The position numbers were made by a program, and so were the translations under genes. The notes beneath the pieces were generated by a model. It had not been told where the DNA came from and did no database searches. It saw only the letters and a program-made list of their open reading frames with translations. A stretch of 64,000 nt of DNA from positions 2,108,001 through 2,172,000 of the forward strand of contig JAUZTG010000042.1 in the NCBI GenBank assembly GCA_030734395.1, read 5' to 3'. Of this stretch, positions 23,538-36,034 are shown in pieces. Within the stretch, counting starts at the first letter, position 1, and each line of letters begins with the position of its first letter. This DNA is from Sarocladium kiliense. Its lineage: Eukaryota; Ascomycota; Sordariomycetes; Hypocreales; Sarocladiaceae.

Positions 23538-24236
23538 TCACCTTCTCTCTGGAACAATAATCTTGCCTTCGGGCCATGGATGAATTGTCAAACCAGGCCA
23601 ATACTTCTGCCACCTCACAATCTTCCGGTCGTACGCTTGCCTGGTCGCAATGAGCGCGTTCGGTCGCACAACGAGGTTGAACATGTCTGACAGCCCAACT
23701 GGAGCGTAGACGCGCCATTCCCCCTCTTTAGTCAATCGGACTCCGATCATAGCTGTGTTGGAAGTCCAGGCATCGATAGCCTCCTCAGTCGATCGGTATT
23801 CAGGGCACGGCACGCCAAACTTCTCCGAATACCACAGATGAACTCTCGCTTGGTTGCGAATCTCGACTTTGCAGTTCAAGCCCATCTTCCGATACAACTC
23901 GTCACCGCGCTTGATGGCGACATCCTCAGCCTCCCAGGAAAGATCTGAGTCGTCAAAGTACACGATGTCGTAGTCGTCAATGCCCGTCTCTGACGGTTGT
24001 TCAGTGACGCTGTTCCAGACTGTCTGGGTCACCGCTCCGGCAGCAAGATACCAGTTCGGTAAGTCGAGCTCGCGGGCACCTTGCAGAATTTGGATGAGTG
24101 TCGAGTTGCGCTCGAGAGCTTTGCGAAAGACAGGGAGCTGCTCGTTCAAAGGTAGCTGGCCAATGTTGCCAGGAGATGATGGGACTGATATTGGGAGTCT
24201 ACCCGGAGGTGGGAAACCATTTTGAGTAACTGTCAT
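23538..24236 (-). CDS. Nucleotidyltransferase-like protein (DUF925/PF06042 type)
   Basis: A single exon of 232 residues. The central block (LPNWYLAAGAVTQTVWN, then DDYDIVYFDDSDLSWEAED, then VEIRNQARVHLWY, KFG and STEEAIDAW) is the signature of the PF06042 family, a branch of the nucleotidyltransferase superfamily found in bacteria and many ascomycetes. The acidic DDYDIVYFDD stretch would correspond to the metal-binding aspartates. Biochemical activity of the family is not established, so transfer of a nucleotide to an unknown acceptor is inference. Near residues 180-190, VYAPVGLSDMF and RPN complete the family pattern. No signal or membrane segment is present. Confidence 0.8.
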   Translation of the reverse strand: MTVTQNGFPPPGRLPISVPSSPGNIGQLPLNEQLPVFRKALERNSTLIQILQGARELDLPNWYLAAGAVTQTVWNSVTEQPSETGIDDYDIVYFDDSDLSWEAEDVAIKRGDELYRKMGLNCKVEIRNQARVHLWYSEKFGVPCPEYRSTEEAIDAWTSNTAMIGVRLTKEGEWRVYAPVGLSDMFNLVVRPNALIATRQAYDRKIVRWQKYWPGLTIHPWPEGKIIVPERR

Positions 24237-25060
24237 GATTGTTCACGAAGTACGCAATGCTCCATACAGGAAAATGAGATCGAGACGCGTGAAGTGTGAA
24301 ATATGAAAGCCAAGGTTGAACAGGACCGTGAATGATGTCAGGGTCGTTGTCGCGCGTTCTCTCGGCGGCTTAGGCAGGCTACAGCGGATTGGCGGCGCTC
24401 ACAGTGGCTGAACGCGCCCTTCAACCGCTGAAGGCCGAACGAGTTGCTGGGTGAGCCTTGTTTACTATCGCGTGCGCCCTCGAGGCTTGCTCAATTCATC
24501 CAGCGATTTCGTAGCCCAGTCATCTAGATGAACACCAGTAACATCTGCAATGTCTTTCATCATTCTTGCTCTTGAACGCTCGAGGCATGGTGATCATGCC
24601 GTGCTGCAAAACGCATCTAGAGACATCGTCAGTTGCGTGTGAATGCCGAGAAGGGTACCAGAGCAGCAGCCAGGTTACCATGTTGGCATACGGGTACGGG
24701 CCAGACACCAAAAAACCAGAGACCAGCAGTACGATTGAAAGGAATGATGCAAATGATAAGAGGAGTCGGATCGCTAGAGCGATTGGCTTTCATTTTACGT
24801 TGGAAATGCACAACACCGGCAATATCTTGGTTTGCATTAAGTCACTTCACAGCCTATTTTCTCCTCGTATTAAGGCCACTCCATTTAGACGAGAAGCTCA
24901 ACCGACGGATCACAACAACGATCATGTTAGACGGGTAGGGATCTCTTAGTAAGAATGGAAGTGGCTGCATGCATGTGCTCTCTCGATATCATATCTCGTT
25001 ACAGTACAAAATGTATATATGCCGTAGCAACACCGGTATTAGTATTACTTCCTCATCACG
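24237..25060. other. Intergenic region
   Basis: 824 bases, promoter side of the nucleotidyltransferase-like gene and 3' side of the zinc-finger gene. Open frames here are short and unrelated to known families. Confidence 0.55.
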
Positions 25061-27382
25061 TCAATCTTCCAGTTTCTGCTGTCCAACGAACCCCGGAAAT
25101 CCAGCCGGCATCGCGCCAAACATCTGATAAAATGTGTCCTCCGAGTACACCATGTCATTACTGCCACCCATGTCAGCCATGGTGCTGTACGGCCCAGGTT
25201 GGGGATGGTCCATTGAGTGAGGCGTCATTTGCTGGGACAGCACAGCATTGTTCCAGGCTTGCACAGACACGGGATCCATTGATGCTGTGCCGACGTATCC
25301 CATAGCGTTGCTGTCGCCATCTCCTTTGGAAAGCTGCGCCAGAAGTGTCTCATCGAGGCCAGTGAACATATTCTGTGACGAGGGCAGAAGCTCGCGCGGT
25401 CCAACTGTGCGGCTGCTGTCCCGTTGCGCGCTGCGGACTGTCCTGACACTGTTGTGCCGCAAAGCAGTATTCACAATACTGCCACTCTCCTCGGACCCAT
25501 CATCGATAATGATACCTGAATCAGGACGCGAAGAGCCTCGCTTAGCCATTACAGTCGAATTCCTCAGGCGATTCGGCTCTGCTCTCTTATTGCTCCGGTT
25601 CGTATAAGGCATGTTCTGCGCATTGAGGATGCATTGCCCAACGGTTTCAATGAAGCACTGGTGGAACTTGGCTGCCAGAGTCTCAAGTGTCGCAGGGTTC
25701 TCCATCATGTCGCGCAGGGTTCCTTGAAGGAACTTGAACGATCGCTCGAAGTTGGCGGAAATCTCGAAGTGCTCAATTACTGGTGTGAAGTCTTGGAATA
25801 CAGTCAGTAAAGCGTAATAACAGTTGAGACAACATGGAATGAACTCACCATATGGCTGTATAGCACTATCATCGTCGTCGGGGAAGAGGATGTTCCAGAT
25901 CTCCCGCCATTGAACATATGGCGACGCGCCACTGGCCCTCTTCCGGCTGAGGAGCTTGTTCGAAGTCGGGCCATCGATCCCAGACTCCGGGTTATGCTCT
26001 GCAATATCACACATCTCTTCCTTCGGGAGTCGTTGATGGTCCCGAAGTCCCTTACGGGAGGGAAAGTCAGTGTTGCATCGATCGCAAACGAAGGCAGAAG
26101 GGTCATCTCGCTTGTGTTGCTTCACAATGTGTTGTCTACAGGCGGCATTTAGAATTAAGATCCAGCGCTTGAAGGATCGAGAAAGGAGACTTACCTGAGT
26201 TCTGCGAACTTTGGGAAGTATGTCATTGCACAACTGTGATGGTCCCTCACATTAAAACGATTCGGGTTACGCTTGCGATACGGACAGCTCAGGCGTAGGT
26301 TGTCATCGCTCGGAGTTGGCTTCATCCTCTTGTGAGATAGTGGATTATAGCCTTCATTGTCTGAGAAGTCGTCGCCACCCTTATCGCTCTGGTCAAGTTT
26401 CTTTCTCTTCTCTCCTTGATGTCCATCATTATTGACATTGCCATCGGAGAGTGTCGAAGAGGAGAATCCCGTGGAAGAGCGATTAGGAGCTTGTTCATTA
26501 TCCTCAGGCTCCTCGCGGATTGCTTCCCCGATTCCAGCAAGGAAGTCATGAGTAAGACGGTGAAGGCGAGACCGCGGTATGGGGCTCTCGTTGGAGTCCA
26601 CGCCATAGACGACCTGTAAAGCGTAATCCAAGACAGCGTCGGCATCATCATGACAGTGGTCGTCTGATGCTGTGGACGTGGTCTCCCAGCTGTCAGAGCT
26701 ACGAGGCCGTGGTGACAGCGCAAGCCTCTCCCTGCGAGAGGTGGCCGGGAGCGGCAATTCTTCTACCGTCGCCTCAGAGAGAGGGCTGTCGAACAGGTCA
26801 GTTTGATTCTTTCAGATGGGGGCCCGTGGTTAAAACCCACCTTGACTGAGACTCCTGCTCGCTGAGTTTGCTCGTCTTATCTGCATTGTGGATGGACGCG
26901 AAGTCCAGGTCCAGTTCCTTCTTACGCAACAAGAACAACGCCTCCTCCTCATCATTGACAAATGTCGAGCATGTCGCATTCGATCCTGCATGGCGATGCA
27001 AAACTCTCGATGAGGCGCGCGACGGATCAATGGTGTGTTTAGCGAATTGCTCAATCACCTCGCTTGCATAGCTGGTACTGATCGGACTCGCGAGAGTCGA
27101 CAACGAGCACGTTGTCGCCGAATCAGGGACATGAGTCGACGATGAGAAACTGCTCAGTGTGCTCATTGACGACTCTGTGGGAGAGCGCAACCGCCTAAAA
27201 GCGCCTTGAGAGAGGTGAAGATGTTCAGGGAATCGCTTGCTGCGACCGCCATTGATAGGTTTTGGCAGCGTCCCCAGGTCGCTGGATGCATCGGTATCCT
27301 TGCCATCTTGCGTCCCACGGAACGGTAGACGGTATTGGCTGGGGTGAAGCCCTGCATGGGCATCGTCTTGCGCGTCTCTCAT
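25061..27382 (-). CDS. Large fungal C2H2/C2HC zinc-finger protein, putative transcription regulator
   Basis: Four minus-strand exons (27382-26841, 26785-26195, 26135-25849, 25791-25061) encode 716 residues. The first 340 residues are Ser/Thr-rich, polar and probably disordered. Around 346-420 lies a widespread but uncharacterised Pezizomycotina finger module. The first finger has a long loop (C348, C366, H380, H385, in CPYRKRNPNRF and FAELRQHIVKQH). The second is C395-x-x-C398 with H411 and C420. Then follows a conserved block with WREIWNILFPDDDDSAI and PYDFTPVIEHFEI. The C-terminus is rich in Met, Gly, Pro and Gln, like an activation region. Basic KRKK and SRKRAS stretches may import it to the nucleus. 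The three introns (55, 59 and 57 nt) each keep the frame. Target genes unknown. Confidence 0.82.
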
Positions 27383-28230
27383 CTCATAAATTCCGCAATG
27401 TTAGAAATCCAAAGTTGACAGTTGATAGATTTCTGGTCCGAAGTTGGAGCGCAATGCAATGCAGGTTAACCGAACAAAGCTGGGACGCGTTCGGCTGACG
27501 TGGCTGTGAGCGCGGTCGAATGAATCGAACAAAATTAGTATAGAAGAAGCACTCTATTCGAGACGGTTGGGCCTCTATGAGATCATGAAGGAAGAGAAAT
27601 TCAGATCTCCAGGCAAGCTCTTAGGGGCGCATGAGGCAGACACGACGGGACTTTGGTTCGTCGCACGACATCAGCTCAAATCATATTAACGGCTTTGGAG
27701 GCAGTAAGCACAGACAATGCAGCACATCGAAAGATCCGGACGAAAAACCGCACACATCTGCCTAGAAGATGTTAAACCACTTGCACTGATGGCAGGGGTC
27801 AGCACTAACTCCTTAAGCAATAGACAACGGGCAAACAGCCCAGCCAGGAAAGGAACATGAAACTGGTGTGTTTGACAGTTTCGATCCTGAACGGCCAGAA
27901 GGAGGGGCGCTGCCTGCAGGATCCTACGCTCCGGCAAACTGTGATTCGCTCGTGGTCGTCGCTTGCTCGTGGGGATCAATGCGAGCGGGCCGCTAATCTC
28001 ATCTGCCTGGCAGGGGTTCCATGTCGTGGATCAACTCTGGTGCTGTTTCCAGCTTCGAGGTGACCATCTATGTGCTTCTTAGTAGTCAGGGGCCAGCAGG
28101 GACTGCTCCAAATGACACTTTCAACTTGTGCAGGCAAAAGGACTTGATAGAATCGGGTTCCATTTCTCGTCAATAACTGTCGCTGTACAAATCGTAGCAT
28201 CATGCTTGAAATCAGGGCCCTTCTCTGGCC
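27383..28230. other. Intergenic region between zinc-finger gene and GCP3
   Basis: 848 bases between two minus-strand genes, so it should hold the zinc-finger gene promoter and the GCP3 3' region. No coding content recognised. It marks the change from accessory-type to conserved core genes. Confidence 0.55.
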
Positions 28231-30897
28231 TCATTGTTTGGTCGCTGAAGCAACCGCCGACTTCGTCTTCCTCCTTGCTGGCTGATACACGTCGTTGAAG
28301 TTCATCGCTACACCCAAGAAGCGCATGTCAACATCCGGCTGGTATGCGAGATCGCCCAGCAGGATCTGTAGTCTTGTGCGGAATGATGTTCCTAGCTGTT
28401 TCAATCGCTCCCGGAGAACCGGGAACTCCGAAGCCACCGCATCCGTCCCAGACTCAAAGGCTCCTGCTGTCCCGTCACTGTTGTGTCGCGTCGTGGTCCG
28501 GACATCGGCCTCTTGACGTCGCGTGAAGTCCGATACGCTCCAGCTGTAGAGCCCATCTACCGAGTCTCGGTAGTTCAGCATGAAGCGAAGAAGCTCGCTC
28601 AATTGGCTCAAATAGGTCGTGCGGTCGTCATCGTCGGCCCCAGTGGTGTGACGCCGATGCTTTGGTCCTAACAATCCCTTGTGCGTGATATCGTTGAGGT
28701 AGCGAGTATGCGCTTCGATCAGATCATCCAGAGTACAGTCATCTTTCTGGATACGCTTCTGTAGCTCTCCCCATGAAGACTCGATAACCTCGAATAAGAT
28801 ATAGTACTGCAACTGTCCAACGAAGTGAATCATCTCTGCGAGGACACCGCGTGTGGACTTCCAAGTTTGTGCGACTCGGGGATCAGAGTTCTGGAGGACG
28901 CCTCTTGAGCCAGTCATGCATTTCCTCCACGTTGACAGAAGTGCAAACTCAACGCGCTTGATTCGCCATAAGAAATTGAAAACCTTGAGGTATTGGCGGT
29001 TCCCCCAGTCGGTGACCACAACATCCACAGGGGCGTCGATCTTGTACTCCAGCGTAAAACAGTCCCAACCAATGTCTCCATGTGACAGTTGCAACATACG
29101 AGCATCGAGGCGTCGCAGCACCTCAGGGGCGTCATATTGCGCATTGGAACCTCGAATCGCGTGCTCCAGCTGTGCGGTAAGCGTGTGTCGGTATTGAGCA
29201 CCGGCAGGGCGATCCAAGTTTGCGGCGAGAGACTCCATCAGCAGGGCAATGAAGTCTCCTTGGCCGAGAAGAATGTAGTTCTTTAAGGCTTGCAGGTGCT
29301 CGAACAGATGGAACTTGTTGGCCATTAGGTCCATAAGACGTTTCATCGTGGTCTTATACGCCTCATCAATCCACGTTTCCAGAGTCGCAGTATCACCATA
29401 CCGGAGCTCCTTCGATGCCTCTTTGGAGTATTCTTCGACCCAATGAGAGTCACCGCAGCTGTTTCGAATGAAATTCAAGGATTTGCCGATCAGGAACACC
29501 TTTTGTGCGAAGTCGTCTGTCGTGATGCTCGGGATCATGTCTTTCGCGATCTCGTACTTATCTTCCCATACATTGCCGACAACTTTCCCCTTGGCGGCTT
29601 CTTTGTTCGGGGGCTTCTCTCGCACGAAGAATTCCAAGTAGGGATCTGACAGCTCTCCGTCGTATATCCAACGCCTGAGAATATCGTAGAATGGTCGGGT
29701 AAAGTTGCCCAATAAGCGTTCAGCGAATGCAGCAACAACAGGGTCTCCATGTGATGAAGAGAAGCTGTGGATCAGCGAAATCAGCTGGCCACCCTTCTTG
29801 TTAGCAGACTCCTCAGCCATCAAACCCATCAGCCTCAGTCCCATTGTGGCTTCCCTGGTCCATACCACGCATCTTTTGAGAGTCACTCCAGCCTTGCCAA
29901 TGCCTCCACGAGGTGCGTCTTCATCAATTGTGGACAGTGCTCGTCGTATCTGAGCCTCCAACGTTGCAATGAGGCTGAGATACGAGCGCAGCTCGCTACC
30001 AATAGCAGCCCTCAAACTTTGACGCAACAGCCCGTCCGCGGGGGATTTGCAAAAAGTCTCCAATTGTCGATAGAGAAGTGATGGTTCTGCTAGAGTATGT
30101 AGGAGTGAGATCACGGGCAACGGCAGAGTTGGAGGAAGTTTGAGTGTGTTCGGGCCGGAGAACGGTAAGGTCGTTGACGACAAGCCTTGCAGGGTGAAAG
30201 GAAGGTCCCGCAAGAGAAAAGTCTCGGCAGGGTCTATGTCAGCATAGTTGTCCGCCAGGAGAGTCGACTTGAGGGACACATCGCGCCTTGGCCCTTCAAG
30301 CCGAGGCTGCTTCTCATCATCGAGCGGCCGTTGAGGAAGTCTTTTGAGGCCGTCAGGTTGAAAAGCTTCCTTGAACTGCTCATCCTCTGGTCGCGGGAGA
30401 AGTGGCGTAGTAGCCTTGGATCTGTCACGACCATGTCGTTTGATGGCCTCACGGCTGATAGCGTCTCTGTAGTTGGGAGCCGATGGCTTGACTGGACTCA
30501 GTGGCAGCGGCTCACTTGGATCAGGTGAGTCTGCAAGCTGGTGCAGTAGATACAATATGGCCCACTTCTGCTCCAGGACGGGGACTGCGAGTAATCTGGA
30601 ATAGAGATTTGAGAAGCGCAATGCCTGACTTGGATTGCTCTGGATGAGTTTTCGTTTGATCAGGTCCGAGGCATGATTGACATCAGAGGTGATGGCTGGA
30701 GATGTGGGACTGAGTATGGTGTCAGTGGGACGATATTATTGCGTTTTGAAGCACTCATACCTTTCTATGATGGTCTTGACGAGCTCAAAGCAAGTATCAT
30801 GGCGTTCTTGGGCCGCAGCCTCATCTTCATGTGGATCTGAAGGAATAAGATGTGTGATGAGGCTGTCTATGGCGGTTGTGATGCGGTCGGGAGCCAT
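28231..30897 (-). CDS. GCP3: Gamma-tubulin complex component GCP3 (Spc98/Alp6)
   Basis: Two exons (30897-30761 and 30709-28231) encode 871 residues, the usual size of fungal GCP3. Exon 1 supplies MAPDRITTAIDSLITHLIP; the 51-nt intron splits a Ser codon. The GRIP1 half starts near residue 205 (FLLRDLPFTLQGLSS). WEDKYEIAKDMIPS, followed by FAQKVFLIGKSLNFIRNSCGD, is diagnostic for GCP3 rather than GCP2. The GRIP2 half contains GDIGWDCFTLEYKIDAPV, the YLKVFNFLWRIKRVEFALL helix and the AEMIHFVGQLQYYILFEVIE segment that contacts gamma-tubulin. Together with GCP2 it forms the gamma-tubulin small complex that nucleates microtubules at the spindle pole body. An acidic insert (TTGADDDDRTTY) lies in the C-terminal half. 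The gene is divergent from the SAGA subunit gene, with 732 bases between starts. Confidence 0.93.
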
Positions 30898-31629
30898 GAC
30901 TGCATGGCTCAGAGGTCATCAGGATGCTGAAGATGAGGGTTTCAATCCATTCGGACAGGCCGTCATAGATTCGTCGTGGGGTAGAACAGTTCGGCTATGT
31001 GCGCTTCACGTCGTTCGCAAGATCATAATGTTCGTGGTGGGATGTTGAGACGCGCTTGACGCGACGAGGGGGTCTGTTGGAGTTGATAGTGGGGGACCTT
31101 GGTGCCTGACGCAGTATGGGAAGTGGTATTGGAGACTTTGCCTAGGCGTTTGAGGTTGCTGTGGAGCAAAGTATTCGGTACAGACATAGGTTGCACCATC
31201 TTCCACCACGAGTTAGCTGGTTAACAGCAGCGGCAGTGACCACGTTAGCGATTGGCACAGCACTTTTCCCCCGCAAGCAGCCTACCCCAGGGCCTGAACC
31301 ACACCGGGCAGCCGCTGGCACTGCACCTCCCGCGCCGCGTCCGTCATCCATCGAAATTTACAACCTCACTCCCTCCGTCGGCTCAATCACCGCGCAACGA
31401 GCGCAACAATCGCCATCAGCCTCGCATCCACAATATGCCCGATCCATCATCTTAATCGTGAAATCTCGATCGCAACGTCACCCTCACTCGTTTGATGCTG
31501 TCCACGATTCGCCTACCGCGCTACTCTGCGTCCTGTTGCCGTCGCCGGTAGGCGTGCACAGCTGACCCCTGCCCCGTCGCGGGCATCAAACCTGGCCATC
31601 CATCACCATCCACCTCCGCATCATTCACC
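30898..31629. other. Divergent promoter region between GCP3 and Ada1
   Basis: 732 bases between two start codons facing away from each other. No TATA box is evident, which fits housekeeping promoters. Frames inside it read into the Ada1 leader and are not credible genes. Confidence 0.55.
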
Positions 31630-33149
31630 ATGCCTGACATCGACCCGGCGGCCTTGAGCCGGCCGGCCAACTTCTCGACTCCAACCCTTTCCTCTAAGAC
31701 TCTCAGCATTACTGCTCCGGGTACTGTCAAGATATCCAAGAGCCAAGCAATACCGCAGCGAATCGACCTCGAGCCTCTCTACACCGCATTGAAGGCTGCC
31801 ATTGCTCCAGAGCATTGGGCGCCGTACAAAGAGGCCACAACAGAGTTTCTTATAGGTATGCAGACGGGCATTCGCGGGGTTCATTACGCTGTCATCCGAT
31901 GCTAATTCCTCCGTCCAGGTCGACTAAACCAGACGGAATTCTCCGAGCGCGTCGACCCTATCCTTGAAGGAGCCGAGAAGCAACATCTTCACAATAAGCT
32001 GATTAGTGCAATATACGCGAATGTTACACGGGAGATGCCAGACCAGGGCCCTGCGCCCTGGGTCAGCGCTCACGACAAGCCTATCGCCAGCGCGAGCGCG
32101 AAGCCAGTTACCGGGGATGCCGCTGAGCGTAGACTAAAAGGCGATGTCATGCAGCTTCCTGCCAGGGACCGGAGAAGGATCAAGGACCTCGTCCATAATG
32201 ATGTGAGTGGTGTATGGCCACTCCTAGCCGAGGATTGTACGCTAATGCTTCGCCAGTTTGACGCAAACGAATCATTATCGAATATGTTTACGGACACATA
32301 TCGCAGGCCGTCGGCCGTGTCCGAGGTCCCTACGAGTGCGGCCGGCGGAGGCATCAACAAGATGAGTATGTGTATAGCCATCCTAGACGTATACTGAACC
32401 CAAGCTAACGGCGATCTGAAGATTTCGACTTGGAGATTCGGAAGCGCTTTGCGCCGCCATTGGCCATCGAATCTGGAGAGTTTCCCGACGTTGGCATGAT
32501 CACAGGAAGGATGCTTCCCATGTGCTACGAGGCCGGACTCTCCAATGGTCATGTTTCTGATGCACCGCAGCTGCTCTCCGTTGCTACCGAGGTGTTTATC
32601 AAAGAAGCACTATCACAGGTGTTTAGCCGGACTCGAAGCAATGCCCCTGGTGATTCGGGCAACGCGGGTTTCGGTCCAAATATCCCTACGTGGATTCAGA
32701 CTCGGAAGTATAAGAAGCAGCTTCGTCTGGAGGAAGCTGCTGCTCAACGCGGGGAGCTGTTGCGCGATAAGAGCGGCTTGCTGCCGGTTGAGTATAAGGC
32801 TGCCAGCGAACGGGCGCCGTTGGGAATGGCCGATCTGCGGATTGCGCTGGAGATGGCCGATGTCGGCTTGTCACAATTCCCCATCATTGCATCCCAGGTT
32901 CTTTATAGCTATCGAGAAGGCGAGCTCGAGTTATGGGACGACTACACTTGGTACAATAACGAAGAACCAACCCATGTACCCTTGGAGCTCACTCCGCTGG
33001 AAATGAATGGTGGTCGAGTTCATGAGCTGCCCAACGGTCATGTGGATGCGATGGAGATCGACAATGACACATGGTGGGAGGGCACAGAGACAGGCGACAT
33101 GGACATGCTGGATGGTGTCTTGGACTCATGTCTTGCAGTGGGCTCCTAG
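31630..33149 (+). CDS. ADA1: SAGA complex core subunit Ada1/Hfi1 (SAGA-Tad1 family)
   Basis: Four exons (31630-31855, 31919-32202, 32257-32365, 32422-33149) encode 448 residues. The family signature is clear: IDLEPLYTALKAAI, HWAPYKEATTEFLIGRLNQ and EHLHNKLISAIYANVTREMP-type segments near residues 46-120, then DAAERRLKGDVMQLPARDRR. The C-terminal half has the histone-fold region, including FPDVGMITGRMLPMCYEAGL, and ends with an acidic tail (DAMEIDNDTWWEGTETGDMD). Ada1 pairs with Taf12 through its histone fold and holds the SAGA core together, so it acts in the nucleus as a coactivator scaffold for histone acetylation and TBP delivery. Intron 3 uses donor GTATGT inside ATGAGTATGTG, which makes an AAT codon across the junction. 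Confidence 0.9.
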
Positions 33150-36034
33150 GGGCAGCCGCAGCACAGAGACGTGAGGTATGAGATGCTCCTCTGCAGCGTG
33201 TTTCCATGGTACGCAGCTGACAAGGCTAAAGGCAGGGTTGGTCAAATGAGGAAGAAGGGGAAGGAGAGGCAAGACTCACCACGCCCACACGCTCAAAGGT
33301 ACCTCTACTGGAAGATGGGTCCATGAGAGATGAGACCGCCGTCAAAGTTGAGGACCATGAGGAAGAAGGAACATGCGTTTCGGAACGGTGTGGCTCGTGC
33401 GAGACCTGTCAGCAAATGGGCTCTCCTCGGCATCCGCAGGTGTACCAGCAAAATCCATGGTTCATTGGATTCAAGCCAGGGCAGATGCCAAGCAGCGGGT
33501 GGCGCGCTCCCGATGCGATTATGTAGCGCTCGCTCAGGGACCCAGGCAGGGAGCCCCTCCGCGCATACTGTCTAGCGGGTCACGCAAGCAGGAAAAACGT
33601 CCTTCACAGGCAGAAGATGTGGCAATCTGTGGCGGAGTGGGTGTGAGTGCGTTTCTTTGGCGTTCGGTTGCAACTTCGACTCCATGAGAAGTCATCAAGA
33701 CGGTCAGTGAGCTCGACGAGGGGCATGGTGTTGGTGCAAGGCATTCTGCAAGGGCCGAATTGGCCTCCGTACTTCGAGCTCGGCGTTTCTCGGTTGCTTT
33801 CATAGTTTTCAGTGTCTGAATTACCGGTCAGTCTTGAAGAGACGGGAGAAAAGGGAAGGGTGACTGAGCATTGTAGGGGTGGATGAAGCGAGATAAGGGG
33901 AACAAGGGGAGCTGCGCTGAAATTTTGCTTTATTGCATTGGAGTATAATACCCATGGAGAGAATATGAAAGAGGGACGATTGGCGACGGGGTGAGTGGAA
34001 AGTTGCAGCAAATGGAGGGATGATGCGATGGCTGCGGAGACTCTGTACGAACAAGCCAATGCGAGCGATGAGTGAGTATATGGTAAGAGGCCAAAAATAA
34101 GAACAGGAATCGTCATGAAGTGGCTGCTGTGGTTGTGGTTGTGGATAACATGTCAAGGCTACCTTCCAGTAAATGGAGATACAGAAGAGTGCGCTGCTGT
34201 ACCGAGTCATTCGCAATGCATGTCCAAGCTGCCTACAGTGAGATTCGTGTCACACGCAGCAATGGTCTTAATGGCCCCAGCGCAATTCAAAACATGTCGT
34301 TGTCTTTGATGAAACTGTAAGCAGCTCGGTACGGCCCAAACGATGGGCGCAGGCGTTACGTGTGGTCATCAACAGCGCGCATGAAAGTGTCAACGGCATG
34401 TGGAAAGACTTGACGACCATCTTTGATGCAACTACCCAGATAGAATGCTTCTGAGGATGCAACTACGGCCATGCAGGGCTCGTTGAGTATAGACTGCCCC
34501 TCCCTTACCTTACCATACCGTACCTCAATCAGATTTGAGGTTGGAATCGGCGGCAGATGCAGGTGGTCTGTGCACGGAGGCAACGGGAGCAGCAGCGAGG
34601 GAACCCGTGCACGGGCCTTCCTGCGGTCTCAGCGCCCGCCCTTCTAGAAAGCTTCCGTCGCTTTGGGGCTGCCAAACATCGACTCCCCCTCCCCCTCCTC
34701 TGGCTCTGGCTCTGCTCTGCACTCCTCACATCCCGAACAGCCCCAGCGCTATTACAGCATTGCATCAGGCAGCTCCAGCACTACTTTAGCTTAGCTTGAC
34801 TTGGTGCAGCTGCAGCTGCTGCTACCATTACAGCATTCCCCCCCATCCTCACTGCACCCTCACTGCACTCACCCTCTTCCACCACCTCTTCCCAAACAAG
34901 TCCCCCAAATCCCACATTCTTCCTTCTTTCGCCTTCTTCTTTCTGCCTCTTCTGCTTCTTCTTCGTCATCCTTCACCTCGCTCTCCGGCCTGCGTCGCTT
35001 CACGATACCTCCCCGAGTCTCCTCTCCCCCGCCTGACGCAATCGCCACCGTTTTCTTACAGCTCTCTCCCTCAGCGTCTCACAGCTAACTCTCCGGCGTG
35101 CGCCTCTTCATCGCACCACCATCCACCACCCACCACCCCTCCCTCCATCTTCGCCTCGCCCTTTCGCTTTCACCAGCCGACGAGGACAGCGCCTCTAAGC
35201 AAAACAAGACTCTCCTTGCGTCGCCTCAAGCTCTTTTCATCCCCTCTTCGAGCTCCCAGGATATTTCTCATCCGGTAAGTCAGCTTCGCATGTTTCTTCT
35301 CTTCCTCTCTGCACCTCCTTCACCCCGCCTCCACGCCATACCATGATCAATGGAGCCGTTGAGCTTGGCCCCCGTTGCCAGTCATCCTCCTACCCCAACC
35401 TGGCGCCTATGCGGCTGTTTTGGTTGCGTCATGTCTCAGCGACAGAACACCACACGCGCTCATCAACGACAAAACTCGTGGCCTTGGCTTTCAGAAGACA
35501 GCATGGCATGGCGCCAAGTTGCTCATTGCGCATGCGCTTTCACTGTCGTGCTATTTGCTATTTGCTTTTAGCTCTCTCATCCGTCGGTTGGCCCACAGCA
35601 ACCTCGGCATTACCTCAGACGAATACTTCCCTTTGACTACACTGCATTACACACCTCCGCTGTCGGCATCGTCGACTCATCACCACCTTGATCAGGACCC
35701 TGCATCCGCGCCCTTAGAATGACAAACCTTCCAGACTGCCAATCGGGTGCCTTCCAGCACTGCTCGTTTTAATCTCTTTAATTCGTGCCCTGGTGACCCC
35801 TCCAAGTGGAGGTGTAGTCTTGCAATGTCCGCGCCGTGAATCACTCTCGCTTCGAAGCAGCCCAGCTGACGCAATAAATTTACAGAACTTCCCTCCTGGT
35901 CGAGTTTTGCAGACGCTCTCCACGGAATCTGCGCTGCAAGTCCCATCTATTACCCTCCTTATAGATACCCACGATACAGAGGTTTAAAGGCAGGACTTTA
36001 TCATTCCGCTACCCTTGGCCTTGCTGGACAAGCC
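33150..36034. other. Long gene-free region, upstream and leader of the PKA regulatory subunit
   Basis: 2.9 kb. A pyrimidine-rich leader-like tract spans about 34,680-35,340. A strong donor sequence GTAAGT stands at 35275, and a branch-like CTGAC plus TTTACAG acceptor near 35866-35885. ATG-initiated small frames lie between them (for example 35290-35346 and 35343-35636). No protein-coding gene is recognised on either strand in the remainder. Confidence 0.55.
35275..35885 (+). other. Possible 5' UTR intron of the PKA regulatory subunit gene
   Basis: CCG|GTAAGT at 35275 is a near-perfect donor at the end of the pyrimidine-rich tract. The best acceptor before the start codon is AATTTACAG ending at 35885, preceded by CTGAC about 16 bases upstream. 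Splicing would remove 611 nt, including upstream ATGs. It would be much longer than the coding introns here. Inferred from signals only. Confidence 0.35.

Noticed and set aside
14990..24236. Possible secondary-metabolite gene cluster (transporter, reductase, deaminase, oxidase, Rossmann protein)
   Set aside because: No polyketide synthase, peptide synthetase, terpene or other backbone gene is present, and the genes have mixed orientation and distinct regulatory signals.
33604..34116. 170-codon minus-strand frame
   Set aside because: Mixed low-complexity content with no conserved motif; competing frames overlap it.
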